Source: Citrobacter sp. Cu233 (GTDB lineage Bacteria > Pseudomonadota > Gammaproteobacteria > Enterobacterales > Enterobacteriaceae). Taken from it: a stretch of DNA of 64,000 nucleotides. The stretch spans positions 248,001-312,000 of the forward strand of contig NZ_JAOWIF010000040.1 of NCBI RefSeq assembly GCF_030332225.1, in the 5' to 3' direction. Below the pieces are notes generated by a model, which was given only the letters and a program-made list of their open reading frames with translations, was not told the DNA's origin and did not search any database. Below, one piece after another: positions 16,428 through 25,513 of this stretch (position 1 is the stretch's first letter; each line of letters begins with the position of its first letter). A program made the translations under genes and the position numbers.

Positions 16428-17636
16428 TTAATGTGAAGCTTTTTTAATCCCGGACAGATCTTCCTGGCTTACTTCACCATTACCCTCACCCCAGCTTTTA
16501 CGCACGTAATTGATCACGTCGCGCATTTCGCTGTCGCTGAGCAACCCACCATAGGCTGGCATCTTAAAGGAGACATTCCCCCGTGTCGTCGGTGTTTCTG
16601 CGCCGTGGGCAATCACCCTGAACAACGGCGTTGGGTCGTCTACCATCACTAACGGGTTGTGAATGAGCGAAGGTGCATTATCATCGGTCCCTTTCCCTTC
16701 CAGACCATGACAGGTCGAGCAATAGCGGTTGTAGGTCACTTTACCCGCCTCCGGCGAATTCGACCAGGAGGTCATAGCGCCTGCCGTACGCGCCGGTTCC
16801 GTCTTCGCGCTTTTCAGGCTCAACAGATACTGTGCAATCGCCGTGGCATCTTCGTCCGTCAGATACTGTGTGCTCTGGCTGACGACTTCAGACATCGATC
16901 CCGATACTGCAGCATGTTTGCTTTTCCCCGTCAGCAGCAATGATTTTAACTCCTGCTCAGACATCCCGGTTCCCCGCAGCGATGGCGCATACCAGCCGTC
17001 GATCATCGCCCCGCTCAGGTACTCAGCAGCGGCATTGGTATAGGCTTTTTCGTTCATCGCCATCCCTCTCGGGGTATGGCATGACCCGCAGTGACCCGGA
17101 CCTTCCACCAGATAAGCACCCCGTTTTACCCGCGCTGCCGTATCATCCGCGTTGTTGTCTTCAAAAGCGGCAGTCGGCGCATCGGTAAACAACCAATTCC
17201 AGATATGCAGCGGCCAGCGGGCCGAGATAAGCCAGGGAATAGCGTTCTCTTTATTGGGCTCTGCTGATGGCTTAACATCATGCATGAAGTAGCTATACAG
17301 CGCCTGAACATCTGCGTCGGACAGTTTCGAGTAAGAAGGATAAGGCATCGCCGGGTACAGCGGATGACCGTCTTTGGCAATTCCCTGGCGCACGGCTTTC
17401 TCAAAATCATCGTAAGAATAGTTGCCGATACCGTGAGTCTTATCCGGGGTAATATTCGTCGAATAGATATCACCAACCGGCGTGGGGAACTTCTTGCCTC
17501 CCGCCATCGTTGCTCCGCCTTCTGCGGTATGGCATGCCACGCAGTCTGAGATCCTCGCGATGTACTCACCGTGAGATTCAGCGGCAGAGACAGAAGCGGT
17601 AAACAGGCAGGCGATTAGAACGGTTACATTACGCAT
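16428..17636 (-). CDS. Tri-haem cytochrome c, electron acceptor of the amine dehydrogenase, 402 aa
   Basis: Periplasmic cytochrome of the gluconate/alcohol dehydrogenase cytochrome c subunit family. A signal peptide (VTVLIACLFTASVSAAE) precedes three haem c sites: CVACH (32-36), CGSCH (183-187) and CSTCH (306-310). The third domain has the cytochrome cbb3/c-551 style YCSTCHGLEGKGTDD. It starts three bases after the spermidine dehydrogenase stop, so the two are co-translated. The arrangement suggests the flavoenzyme passes electrons through these haems to ubiquinone, as in gluconate dehydrogenases; that partner role is inferred from order and family. Confidence 0.9.
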   Translation of the reverse strand: MRNVTVLIACLFTASVSAAESHGEYIARISDCVACHTAEGGATMAGGKKFPTPVGDIYSTNITPDKTHGIGNYSYDDFEKAVRQGIAKDGHPLYPAMPYPSYSKLSDADVQALYSYFMHDVKPSAEPNKENAIPWLISARWPLHIWNWLFTDAPTAAFEDNNADDTAARVKRGAYLVEGPGHCGSCHTPRGMAMNEKAYTNAAAEYLSGAMIDGWYAPSLRGTGMSEQELKSLLLTGKSKHAAVSGSMSEVVSQSTQYLTDEDATAIAQYLLSLKSAKTEPARTAGAMTSWSNSPEAGKVTYNRYCSTCHGLEGKGTDDNAPSLIHNPLVMVDDPTPLFRVIAHGAETPTTRGNVSFKMPAYGGLLSDSEMRDVINYVRKSWGEGNGEVSQEDLSGIKKASH

Positions 17637-17639
17637 AGA

Positions 17640-19532
17640 TCACCCCATATCCTTGAGTTCATTAACCGCGCGCCATGCCTGATCGATCGCAGCATGAGCA
17701 TAAGCGCTCCAGTCAGCATCAGAGTTAGCGATGGCAATACGTCCGATAGGTTTACGCGCCCGCTCAATAATCTCCGGCATTTTTTCCATATCGTCGAACA
17801 GTGAATTAGCGTAATACGCATAACCATGTGCCCAGCGGTTAACAGTAATGGCCGCGATATCCCGCTGGTTGTCAAAACCGGTTGAGTCAAACATTTCCTG
17901 CAACTGAGAACGGATCATCTCTTCATGTGCGGCAAACGTGGTCCCCAGCAGATAAGCACGCCCCAAACGGAACTGCTCCCTCGCGGACAGATTACTGCCA
18001 GGATACGTGGGCACATAGACCATATGAATCACCATGGGCTCGTCCGGCGAGGCTGGGTGTTGATAACCGCCGATACTGACCGGATAGTCGAGCTTGATTC
18101 GGCTGTAAGGCGCGGCCGGTGAATAAAACTCATGCACACCCAGTTGCTTAAACGCTTGCCAGTTTTTAACCACCACATTGGTGTACACCAGCGGCGCCTT
18201 CACGTTCAGTTTGAGATCGGCCTGCTGTTGCTCCGGTGTTTCCGGTACCAGATACGGGATCATCATGTTATAGCCCGCCATAATGGCGTTCTTACCGTGC
18301 ACGCGATGCATTTTGCCGTCGCGGAGATACGTGACGGCAACGCCCCCCTCCACGTTCGCCGCATTTATCACCGTGCTGTTCAGGCGTAAACGCGTGGCGT
18401 TTTCCGGCAGATCGAGCTTTTCATAATGCAATCTGGCGAGAACAGAATCTTCCATGGTATTACCCGGCAGCGCGTCCGGCAGCATGTGTCTGACCAGCAA
18501 CCGTGCCAGACCCGCATTGCCATCCGGGAAATGATAGACATATGGCTCTTCGAGGTCGGCCAGCGATTCACCGTCCAGCGGCGGCAGCCCTAACGCTTCC
18601 ATTCCCGGCAATGCGCACGCACGAGCATCACTACCGGATATACCTTCAATACCGATGGCAAAGAAATCATTGGAACGCTGCTGAAAATAGAGCAGCGCCA
18701 TTTTGCTTAAACCAACCCTGGTGGAAAGAAACTCACTATAGCTGTGGGTATCCAGCCATTCCGTTTTCTCATCAACCGTCATCCCGGGAAGATAATCAAC
18801 CGGACGCACGTGCAGATCGATCAGCGCTTTACGATCTTCCTCACTTAATGGGAAGTCGTTGATAAAGTCTTCGATATTACGGCCATTGAGCCGATCCGGC
18901 GGAATATCATCGGATACCGCACGCCCCGGATCGCCGCTGACTATTTTCGTCTCACCAAAATTCTTTTTATCGAAGAAGACGCCGCGACTAAGCTGCCAGT
19001 CAGGGTAGAAATTAACGTCAAAACTCTTTTTCAACCGCGTGACGCTTACGCCAACGGTTTCCATCAGCTTATTCACTTCGGGACTGAAATTATGCGCAGG
19101 TGACTGAAAGGCTTCACTCCCGCCATATCCGATAAGTTTTTTGCCTGCTGAGGTGAATTCGTTGCGTTTGGCGTGACCACCAAAATCATCATGGTTATCG
19201 AGGATCAGCACCTTGCTGTTTTTCCCGGCCAGTTCATGCCAGAAACAACCCGCGGCCAGTCCGCTGATACCGCCGCCCACAATCACCAGATCGTACTCTT
19301 CCTCAACGGGCAGAGCGCTTAAATCAAAGTGCTTATGTTCACGGCCTAACGCATGGGCCATTTCAAACGAGCCCGGATGGTTACCACGTAGCCCCGTTAA
19401 CGCTGGCGGATAATAACTTCCATCAATAAATTCGTGCCCCTTTCCTGCCGCTCTGACCAGATCCAAAGGGGTCAGTCCCGCAGCGATAGTCACCGCCACG
19501 CCGTTGAGAAAATCACGTCGGGTAATTGCCAT
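17640..19532 (-). CDS. spdH: Spermidine dehydrogenase SpdH, Tat-exported flavoenzyme, 630 aa
   Basis: FAD amine dehydrogenase that cleaves spermidine to 1,3-diaminopropane and 4-aminobutyraldehyde. A Tat signal TRRDFLNG is at residues 4-11, with a short hydrophobic segment and a cleavage-like ...VRAAG. The FAD dinucleotide fold is DLVIVGGGISGLAAG (81-95), followed by an NHDDFGGHAKRNEF block (the GG-doublet of amine oxidases). I start at ATG 19532 (AAAGGA upstream); the in-frame extension to 19574 lacks a site and would bury the Tat motif. Assigned from general likeness to Pseudomonas SpdH and to the known Citrobacter freundii enzyme activity, and from the neighbouring aldehyde dehydrogenase and transaminase. 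Confidence 0.85.
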   Translation of the reverse strand: MAITRRDFLNGVAVTIAAGLTPLDLVRAAGKGHEFIDGSYYPPALTGLRGNHPGSFEMAHALGREHKHFDLSALPVEEEYDLVIVGGGISGLAAGCFWHELAGKNSKVLILDNHDDFGGHAKRNEFTSAGKKLIGYGGSEAFQSPAHNFSPEVNKLMETVGVSVTRLKKSFDVNFYPDWQLSRGVFFDKKNFGETKIVSGDPGRAVSDDIPPDRLNGRNIEDFINDFPLSEEDRKALIDLHVRPVDYLPGMTVDEKTEWLDTHSYSEFLSTRVGLSKMALLYFQQRSNDFFAIGIEGISGSDARACALPGMEALGLPPLDGESLADLEEPYVYHFPDGNAGLARLLVRHMLPDALPGNTMEDSVLARLHYEKLDLPENATRLRLNSTVINAANVEGGVAVTYLRDGKMHRVHGKNAIMAGYNMMIPYLVPETPEQQQADLKLNVKAPLVYTNVVVKNWQAFKQLGVHEFYSPAAPYSRIKLDYPVSIGGYQHPASPDEPMVIHMVYVPTYPGSNLSAREQFRLGRAYLLGTTFAAHEEMIRSQLQEMFDSTGFDNQRDIAAITVNRWAHGYAYYANSLFDDMEKMPEIIERARKPIGRIAIANSDADWSAYAHAAIDQAWRAVNELKDMG

Positions 19533-19621
19533 TAACGTTGTCCTTTTGCCACTGACACATTGTCCTAAAAACACTACAAATGAGAGGTTCCCCCTCGTAG
19601 ATACAAGGAGGACACCGCCGA

Positions 19622-20095
19622 CTACTTCACTGGCTTCAGCTCTTCATCCAGTTTTTTAGAGTCATAATAATCACCCTGCCAGGTGATTTTTCCTGCCTTA
19701 ACATGAATATAGCTGACACCTTCAAATTTGATCGGATTATTTGTCGGCGGTCTTCCCGCCCATTCGCCGCTATTTTTACCCGAGAATTCCCAACGAAATG
19801 CCACAGTATCTTCATCAGCGACAGGTTTACCGACCATTTTCCAGGTCAGATCCGGGACCGCCTTAATAAATGCACCGATCACCTCTTTTTCAGCCTTTTC
19901 CCGGCCGGTTACCGGCTCCCCTGCGGCGGCATCGTAATAAACGGCATCATCCGCCAGGTACTGGGCAGCCAGTGGCGCATTATGCGCATTCCATGCTGCC
20001 ATATACTCTTTTACCGTGTTCAGCGGTGAGCTTTCTGCCAGGCAGAACCCTGAGAACATCACCAATGAAAGTGCTGCTATTTTTAATGTTTTCAT
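19622..20095 (-). CDS. Secreted SnoaL/NTF2-like protein, 157 aa
   Basis: Signal peptide (TLKIAALSLVMFSGFCLAES) and a SnoaL-type cone fold: VKEYMAAWNAHNAPLAAQYLADDAVYYDAAAGEPVTGREKAEKEVIGAFIKAVPDLTWKM followed by FRWEFSGKNSG. These domains act as ligand-binding or small enzymes. It sits between the aldehyde dehydrogenase (11-base gap) and spdH, so it belongs to the spermidine operon, and like SpdH it is periplasmic. Its role, perhaps handling the aminobutyraldehyde/pyrroline product, is a guess. CLAES could also be read as a weak lipobox (FCLAES lacks the right Cys position), so I call it soluble. Confidence 0.8.
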   Translation of the reverse strand: MKTLKIAALSLVMFSGFCLAESSPLNTVKEYMAAWNAHNAPLAAQYLADDAVYYDAAAGEPVTGREKAEKEVIGAFIKAVPDLTWKMVGKPVADEDTVAFRWEFSGKNSGEWAGRPPTNNPIKFEGVSYIHVKAGKITWQGDYYDSKKLDEELKPVK

Positions 20096-20106
20096 CGTAT
20101 TACCTG

Positions 20107-21534
20107 TTATTCGGAAATATCACACATGATATGTTTCACCCGGGTATACTCATCGAGCGAATAAGAGGAGAGATCTTTTCCGTAGCCGGATTTTTTGAAT
20201 CCACCGTGCGGCATTTCGGCGCACAGAGGAATATGACTGTTAATCCATACTGTGCCGAAATCGAGATCAATACTGAAACGCTGTGCGCGACTGTGATTGC
20301 AGGTCCAGACGCTCGCGGCCAGGCCATATTCCACATCATTCGCCTTGTGCAACGCATCTTCATCACCAGAAAACGACTGAATAGTCATTACCGGGCCAAA
20401 CACTTCGTGTTGAATGGCTTCATCGTGTTGACGCAGACCGGAAATTATCGTCGGCTCAAAGTAGAAACCTGGCCCTGGCCCCGCATGACCACCGGCTTCA
20501 ATTTTCGCATGTGCAGGTAAACGCTCAATAAACCCCTTCACCTGCTCAAGCTGGTTTTTGCTATTCAGAGCGCCATATAACGCATCCTGATCCTGCGGAG
20601 GACCAAACTTGATACTTTTCGTTTTTTGGATCAGCTTTTCCAGGAACGTCGCATAAACAGAATCTTCCACCAGGATGCGCGTGGCGGCAGTACAATCCTG
20701 TCCGCCATTAAAAAATCCTGCGGTAGTGATAGCAGTAATCGCCTTGTCCATATCTGCATCAGCGAACACGACGGCGGGCGCTTTGCCACCCAGTTCAAGA
20801 TGGGCCTTTGTCAGGTTAGCTGCTGCTGATGCCGCAACCTGCAGACCCGCGCGTACCGAACCGGTAATCGACACCAATGATGCTGTCGGGTTAGAAACCA
20901 CCAGTGAGCCAGTACTGGCCTTGCCCAACACGACGTTAATCGCCCCTCTCGGAAACAGCGGCGCGGCCAGTTCTGCCAGCAGCAGCGTACTTACCGGGGT
21001 GGTATCGCTCGGCTTTAAAACCACCGTATTGCCTGCAGCAAGCGCCGGTGCAATCTTCCATACCGCCATCATAAACGGGTAGTTCCACGGTGTGACTTGT
21101 CCCACTATGCCTAACGGCTCACGACGAATAGTTGAGGTGAACCCGGCGGAATATTCTCCGGCGGCCTTCCCTTCCAGACAACGCGCTGCGCCGGCAAAAA
21201 AACGGATCGCATCGCACGAAGCAGCGATCTCTTCTTTTTCGATAAAATGACGCAATTGACCGGTTTCCTGGCTTTGCGCGTTGACCAGTCGTTCAACATT
21301 TTTTTCGATCTCATCTGCCAGTTGCAGCAGTGCTTTTTGCCGCTGGGCAGGAGTCGATTTTTTCCAAATGTTAAATGCCGCCGCGGCCGCCGAGTAGGCA
21401 AGCTCCACCTCAGTCGCACCAGCATTAGGCGATAACGCGTACGTTTCACCGTCAACCGGACTCACCAGCTCAAACGTGTCTTCTGTGTTACCCGCTACAT
21501 ATTGCCCGTTGATAAAATGCTTCAGGGTTCTCAT
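20107..21534 (-). CDS. Gamma-aminobutyraldehyde dehydrogenase (PatD type), 475 aa
   Basis: NAD(P)-dependent aldehyde dehydrogenase oxidising 4-aminobutyraldehyde to GABA. The catalytic Cys is in GGQDCTAATRI, the general-base Glu in LELGGKAP, and the cofactor loop is PWNYPFMMAVWKIAPALAAGNTVVLKPSD. The block IRFFAGAARCLEGKAAGEY is shared with E. coli PatD (YdcW). GGGAGAC precedes ATG 21534. It is the first gene of a four-gene operon (dehydrogenase, SnoaL-like, spdH, cytochrome c) and its substrate is exactly one product of SpdH, although SpdH acts in the periplasm and this enzyme in the cytoplasm, so an uptake step is needed. Confidence 0.9.
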   Translation of the reverse strand: MRTLKHFINGQYVAGNTEDTFELVSPVDGETYALSPNAGATEVELAYSAAAAAFNIWKKSTPAQRQKALLQLADEIEKNVERLVNAQSQETGQLRHFIEKEEIAASCDAIRFFAGAARCLEGKAAGEYSAGFTSTIRREPLGIVGQVTPWNYPFMMAVWKIAPALAAGNTVVLKPSDTTPVSTLLLAELAAPLFPRGAINVVLGKASTGSLVVSNPTASLVSITGSVRAGLQVAASAAANLTKAHLELGGKAPAVVFADADMDKAITAITTAGFFNGGQDCTAATRILVEDSVYATFLEKLIQKTKSIKFGPPQDQDALYGALNSKNQLEQVKGFIERLPAHAKIEAGGHAGPGPGFYFEPTIISGLRQHDEAIQHEVFGPVMTIQSFSGDEDALHKANDVEYGLAASVWTCNHSRAQRFSIDLDFGTVWINSHIPLCAEMPHGGFKKSGYGKDLSSYSLDEYTRVKHIMCDISE

Positions 21535-21838
21535 GCCTGTCTCCCGTCAAATAATACATAAAGAAGCTTATGTAATATATATATTGTAAAAATTTTTCAA
21601 ATGCGCAACATTGACACTATGATAAACCTCGCACTTTTAACTTAAATTTTACATTTTCGGGGTAAGGTTTTTCATCGTCAGCGCGCTGTGCGTTTTGACG
21701 TTATCGGGACACACATCCGCCTGTGCAGCGATGTTGCGCGTGGGCATGTAAAATAACGCGGCCATTCTGACCTTTCGTGCCCCGCGGGCATGTGTTAAGA
21801 ATGGTCGTTGTTTCAGGGAATTGAGTGCAGAAAAGATT
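21535..21838. promoter_or_regulatory. Divergent control region of the spermidine operon and its GntR regulator
   Basis: No gene fits here. The stretch is AT-rich and holds a long A/T palindromic tract (ATATATAT near 21575-21586) between GTAAT and TTGTA-like sequences about 45 bases before the dehydrogenase start, a plausible operator for the adjacent FCD-GntR protein. I could not settle on -35/-10 boxes for either direction. Confidence 0.4.
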
Positions 21839-22564
21839 ATGATTACTCATGCGGTCATATTTGCGCCTATCGGGCAGGTCAGTCGTTCAGACCAGATAGT
21901 GCAGCGCCTTTCGAACGCCATTATTACCGGGTTGCTGGAGCCAAAAGAACAGTTGCCCAATGAAACCGATTTGGCAAAGATGATGGGTGTCTCACATATC
22001 ACTATCAGAGAAGCGCTCAACACGCTTCGGGCTAATAATCTTATCCATACGGTTCGTGGCCGTAATGGCGGGAGCTTCGTTTGCGAGAATATTGATGGCA
22101 AAAATAGCGCCCTGCATCCGTTTAAATCGATCAGTACCGATTACCTTTCGGATTTAGGCGAAATGCATTGTGCCATTATCAGCCACAGCGCCAGGTTAGC
22201 CTCCAGGCGCATGACCGGGGCGGACATTGCCAAATTTCGCGAGTTTGTAGACGTGCTGAGGAAAGCCGATTCACCTGAACTGATGACTCAGGCCGATATG
22301 CGTTGTTTGCTGGCAATTGCGGCCAGCTCTCATTCGGCACGGCTGGCCAACCAGGAGCTTCAGGTCCAGGCCGAGTGGGCATCACTGGTGGCAATACTCT
22401 ATCGCGCCGACAATATTCATGCGGAAATTATTGCGCTTTATTCGGCGCTGGCTGACGCGCTAGCCGCCCATAACGAGACCGAGTCAGTCCAGTACGCCAC
22501 GCAGATCATCGACACGTTTACCTATTACCTTATTGAAAAAAAGCTGAAATATAACTCGAACTGA
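21839..22564 (+). CDS. FCD-type GntR transcription regulator, 241 aa
   Basis: Winged-helix GntR domain at the N-terminus (LSNAIITGLLEPKEQLPNETDLAKMMGVSHITIREALNTLRANNLIHTVRGRNGGSFV), then an all-helical FCD-like effector domain. The usual metal-binding histidines of FCD are only partly evident. It is divergent to the spermidine operon and co-directional with a Cache protein gene 24 bases downstream. I use ATG 21839; TTG 21821 is in frame. It most likely represses the operon and responds to a polyamine or its breakdown product; ligand inferred from context only. Confidence 0.87.
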   Translation: MITHAVIFAPIGQVSRSDQIVQRLSNAIITGLLEPKEQLPNETDLAKMMGVSHITIREALNTLRANNLIHTVRGRNGGSFVCENIDGKNSALHPFKSISTDYLSDLGEMHCAIISHSARLASRRMTGADIAKFREFVDVLRKADSPELMTQADMRCLLAIAASSHSARLANQELQVQAEWASLVAILYRADNIHAEIIALYSALADALAAHNETESVQYATQIIDTFTYYLIEKKLKYNSN

Positions 22565-22588
22565 CAATCAGTGAAGGCAGGACAGACC

Positions 22589-23302
22589 ATGAGCTCTTCG
22601 ACATCCTTAAGCGCATTAATCCGTAAAATTGATGATATTACCGTCTCTACCGTAGAGTCTACCGTTGCGCTGGCGAGGAGCATTCACGAGGCCATTGCCG
22701 GTGTGCAAAAAGCTTCAGCCGAAGTTGTCCTTGACCCCGCAGTCAGATCAACGGTTCAGCAACACATCAAGAACACACTGAACAACAATCACTACTGTTC
22801 AGGCGCAGGTTTCGCCAGCCATATTGAGAGTACAGAAACCACCAAAGAATATTGGCTGCTGGAATGGTGGTATAAGAAAGATAATGGATTGAGTCAGGCA
22901 CATCTGGATTTGGATCAGGCGACGCAGCAGCGGCTGGATTTCAGAACCTTTGCGTGGTTTAAGCATTCGCCTCCGGCAGGTGAAGCGTATATCCATGGCC
23001 CGTATGTCGACTATATCTGTAACATCTCCTACACCCTAACCTCAGCGGTTCCGGTTTACTATCATGATCAGTTTCTCGGCGTCGCCGCTGTCGATCTGCT
23101 GGTCAGTCAGATAGAAGCCGAACTGCTCTCCTGCCCTCACCCTGATTATGTCATTCTGACCAATCTGGAAAACCGGATTATCTTTTCCAGTTGGCCGCGC
23201 TTTCGTGTCGGTGAATTATTGTCACCTGCGCACAGCACGGTGGTGTATCAAAGCGACTACTTTATCCTTTATCACTACCAGAAAGAGTCAATCCAAGGTT
23301 GA
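22589..23302 (+). CDS. Stand-alone soluble Cache/PDC-sensor protein, 237 aa
   Basis: An N-terminal helix pair (about residues 1-60) precedes a PDC/Cache ligand-binding fold, with the typical run FRTFAWFKHSPPAGEAYIHGPYVD, then ISYTLTSAVPVYYHDQFLGVAAVDLLVSQIEAELL. Cache domains are normally extracytoplasmic and joined to kinases or chemoreceptors; here there is no signal peptide, membrane helix or output domain. It follows the GntR gene closely and ends against the convergent permease. It could bind the inducer and act with the GntR protein. ATG 22589 has AGGCAGGA upstream; GTG 22571 is an alternative. Function unknown. Confidence 0.75.
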   Translation: MSSSTSLSALIRKIDDITVSTVESTVALARSIHEAIAGVQKASAEVVLDPAVRSTVQQHIKNTLNNNHYCSGAGFASHIESTETTKEYWLLEWWYKKDNGLSQAHLDLDQATQQRLDFRTFAWFKHSPPAGEAYIHGPYVDYICNISYTLTSAVPVYYHDQFLGVAAVDLLVSQIEAELLSCPHPDYVILTNLENRIIFSSWPRFRVGELLSPAHSTVVYQSDYFILYHYQKESIQG

Positions 23303-23303
23303 G

Positions 23304-23346
23304 CGTTACCGGATAAGGATGCCAGCGTCGTATCCGGCTCGTAAAA
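23304..23346. repeat. REP element
   Basis: TTACCGGATAAGGATGCC...CGTCGTATCCGGCTCGTA is a single REP palindrome between convergent genes. Confidence 0.75.
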
Positions 23347-23356
23347 CGGTCGAAAT

Positions 23357-23376
23357 TAAGGGCCCGAAGGCCCTTA
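23357..23376. terminator. Bidirectional terminator
   Basis: TAAGGGCC-CGAA-GGCCCTTA, a perfect 8-bp stem with a T-rich flank on the plus strand, between the Cache gene and the convergent permease gene. Confidence 0.8.
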
Positions 23377-23379
23377 GTT

Positions 23380-24861
23380 TTAGTTATCCTGCCCCATATT
23401 GAGCTTCGTGGCGTAGGCAATAGCATCGTTTTCCGGTGCAGCCGAGCGGCCAAAGGGTCGGGTAAGGAACATGTAGATCAATCCTGAACCAACCACAATC
23501 GCCAGACCAAACAGGACTGTCCAACGATCGATGAAGTCACTGCTGTCAGCAGGCTGTGCCAGTAACCAGATCCCACACAGGCCGTAAGCTAATGCCAGCA
23601 CGTTTACAATCACACCCCAACCACCAATCGTCCACTCTCCGGCGGGTTTCCAGCCTTTCAGACGTTGACGCAGCGCGGCCAGTACCACCATCTGGAATGA
23701 AATATAAATACCGATAACAGCAAATGCGGTGATACGCGATAAGTTATCTGGCTGGAAATAGACCCAGACACAAATGACAACCGGCAGCACGCAGCTGACG
23801 ACCATGGCATTATCCGGGACACCATTTTTAGAAATTTTGGCCATCCATTCACTGCCCGGCAGCATTCTGTCGCGAGAGAAAGAAAAGATAAGACGACTTA
23901 ATGCCGCTTGCAGAGACAGAATGCACGACAGCATCGCTATAATAGCGACGACGATAAAGACCGTCGCACCGGTTTCCCCCAACGCTTCATTGAGGATTGC
24001 CGGGATCGGATCGGCGGTTTTGCCATTCACGATACTCACCAGGTTCGGTGACGCCAGCAGGTAGCCCATGACGGAGATAATGGCGGAGATCGCGCCAAAC
24101 ACGATACTTAAAATCATGGCTACCGGGATTTTTTTGCTTGGATTTTGCACTTCCTCTGCAACGTTACCGCACGCCTCGAAGCCAAAGAACATAAACAGGC
24201 CCATCAGCGCAGCGGACATAAAGGCGGTGGAATAACTTCCGTCATGCGCCAGTACCCCCATCGAATCAAAGATGACGGAGAAAGGCTGTGAACGGTGGAA
24301 AATCAGCAGGTAAATACCCAGCGCAATAACGCTAACGATTTCGCACCAGAAACCAATTTTGGCGACCCTGGCCAGATTTCTGGTGCCGGACATATTGACG
24401 GCCATCATCAAGAGCAGCAACAAAACGGAGGTCACCAGCATGGTGGCGGGTGTCTGGCCATAATGAAAGAGTGATTCGACAAATGTTGATGTATATTCCG
24501 CGATCGAGGTAATTGTCACCACCAGCGCCCACAGGTAGATCCAGGCGGCGATCCACGCATATTTCTTACCCCACAACCTTCTCGCCCAGGGATACAGTCC
24601 CCCGGTGATCGGATATTGAGACGCAACCTCACCAAACACCAGGGCGACTAACAGCTGCCCACACGCGACGATCAAAATCCACCACACAGCGGGGGGGCCC
24701 GCCAACGTCACTGCCAACGCGAACAGCGAATACACAGCGGTGAGCGGCGACAGGTAGGTAAAACCCAACGCAAAATTTGAAATAAGCCCGATCGAGCGGT
24801 TGAACTGTTCTTTGCCATCTTTTTGAAAATTATCGTTTTTCTTATCAGGTGTCTGTTCCAT
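23380..24861 (-). CDS. APC-superfamily amine/amino-acid permease, 493 aa
   Basis: Inner-membrane transporter with twelve predicted helices. The N-terminal block IGLISNFALGFTYLSPLTAVYSLFALAV, then PPAVWW and QYPITGGLYPWARRL, and later FFGFEACGNVAEEVQNPSKKIP, are typical of the amino acid/choline (ACT) branch of the APC superfamily, which includes GABA permeases. Its position beside the spermidine operon and regulator suggests it brings in 4-aminobutyraldehyde, GABA or a polyamine; the exact substrate is not readable. Transcribed toward the regulator pair, with a 500-base upstream gap. Confidence 0.87.
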   Translation of the reverse strand: MEQTPDKKNDNFQKDGKEQFNRSIGLISNFALGFTYLSPLTAVYSLFALAVTLAGPPAVWWILIVACGQLLVALVFGEVASQYPITGGLYPWARRLWGKKYAWIAAWIYLWALVVTITSIAEYTSTFVESLFHYGQTPATMLVTSVLLLLLMMAVNMSGTRNLARVAKIGFWCEIVSVIALGIYLLIFHRSQPFSVIFDSMGVLAHDGSYSTAFMSAALMGLFMFFGFEACGNVAEEVQNPSKKIPVAMILSIVFGAISAIISVMGYLLASPNLVSIVNGKTADPIPAILNEALGETGATVFIVVAIIAMLSCILSLQAALSRLIFSFSRDRMLPGSEWMAKISKNGVPDNAMVVSCVLPVVICVWVYFQPDNLSRITAFAVIGIYISFQMVVLAALRQRLKGWKPAGEWTIGGWGVIVNVLALAYGLCGIWLLAQPADSSDFIDRWTVLFGLAIVVGSGLIYMFLTRPFGRSAAPENDAIAYATKLNMGQDN

Positions 24862-25363
24862 ATTTCTTTCTCTTTTGTGGAATAGTCGCAGGGTTGAACA
24901 ATTAATGTATAAAAGATATTAAGTTATATGTATAGTGATTTTGTCGCATATTTGTTAAAACAAATCGCACATCACGTTCCTGAATGAACAAGGATATGGC
25001 CCATTTCGTTAACATTAAATTAACACAATGAGTGGATTACACGAGGGAGATATTGACAGAACGTACAGTGCCGACCCGCCGCCACTTACCAGGGCAAACG
25101 CAACAATCACCCAAGACACATCATAATTTCCTGTCAGATCGTTCAACCGTCCCCTGGGCAGCGGAAACCATGATGCTGTCGTTTAAACAGACGCAGGGAT
25201 CCTCAGTACGAGAAACCGAGCACGCTGTTGAGCAACACCGTCTGCTGCCGGAAAAATACGCTGACCTGGTATAAGAACGTGCTTAGTAGCAATAATCGCT
25301 GCTGTTCAGCAACATTTTTGCAATATAATGGAATGATGTTAAACGCTGAACCTGAGCAGGTGA
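24862..25363. other. Intergenic region with an unconvincing 80-codon ORF
   Basis: Holds the permease promoter (AT-rich part, 24880-25030) and the promoter of the small protein gene. An open frame at 25032-25274 (GTG start) has no ribosome site and a composition unlike a folded protein; I regard it as chance or as decayed coding DNA. In E. coli ydhR and ydhS occupy the valW-ydhT interval; no trace of either is recognisable in this stretch. Confidence 0.4.
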
Positions 25364-25507
25364 ATGATGGAAATTGATCTCGATAATCTGGTCTTTGATG
25401 GGCTGGAAGAAGCGCAAGAGCGTAATGCTGAACGTCTGGAAGATGCAGACAAAAAAGCGCAGGAAATTATTGCTGATAACGACTGCGGCGATGCCTGCAA
25501 AATCTAA
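25364..25507 (+). CDS. Small acidic helical protein with C-terminal CxxxC, 47 aa
   Basis: Two overlapping ATGs (25364 and 25367) follow AGCAGGTG. The peptide is strongly acidic and helical (LEEAQERNAERLEDADKKAQ) and ends NDCGDACKI, giving two cysteines three residues apart. An excellent terminator follows 6 bases after the stop, and base composition looks coding, so I call it a real small gene. I do not recognise the family. The Cys pair might bind metal or form a disulfide. Confidence 0.65.
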   Translation: MMEIDLDNLVFDGLEEAQERNAERLEDADKKAQEIIADNDCGDACKI

Positions 25508-25513
25508 TTTATG

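Noticed and set aside
25032..25274. 80-codon ORF in the permease/LysR gap
   Set aside because: GTG start without Shine-Dalgarno and low-complexity residue order; no family recognised.
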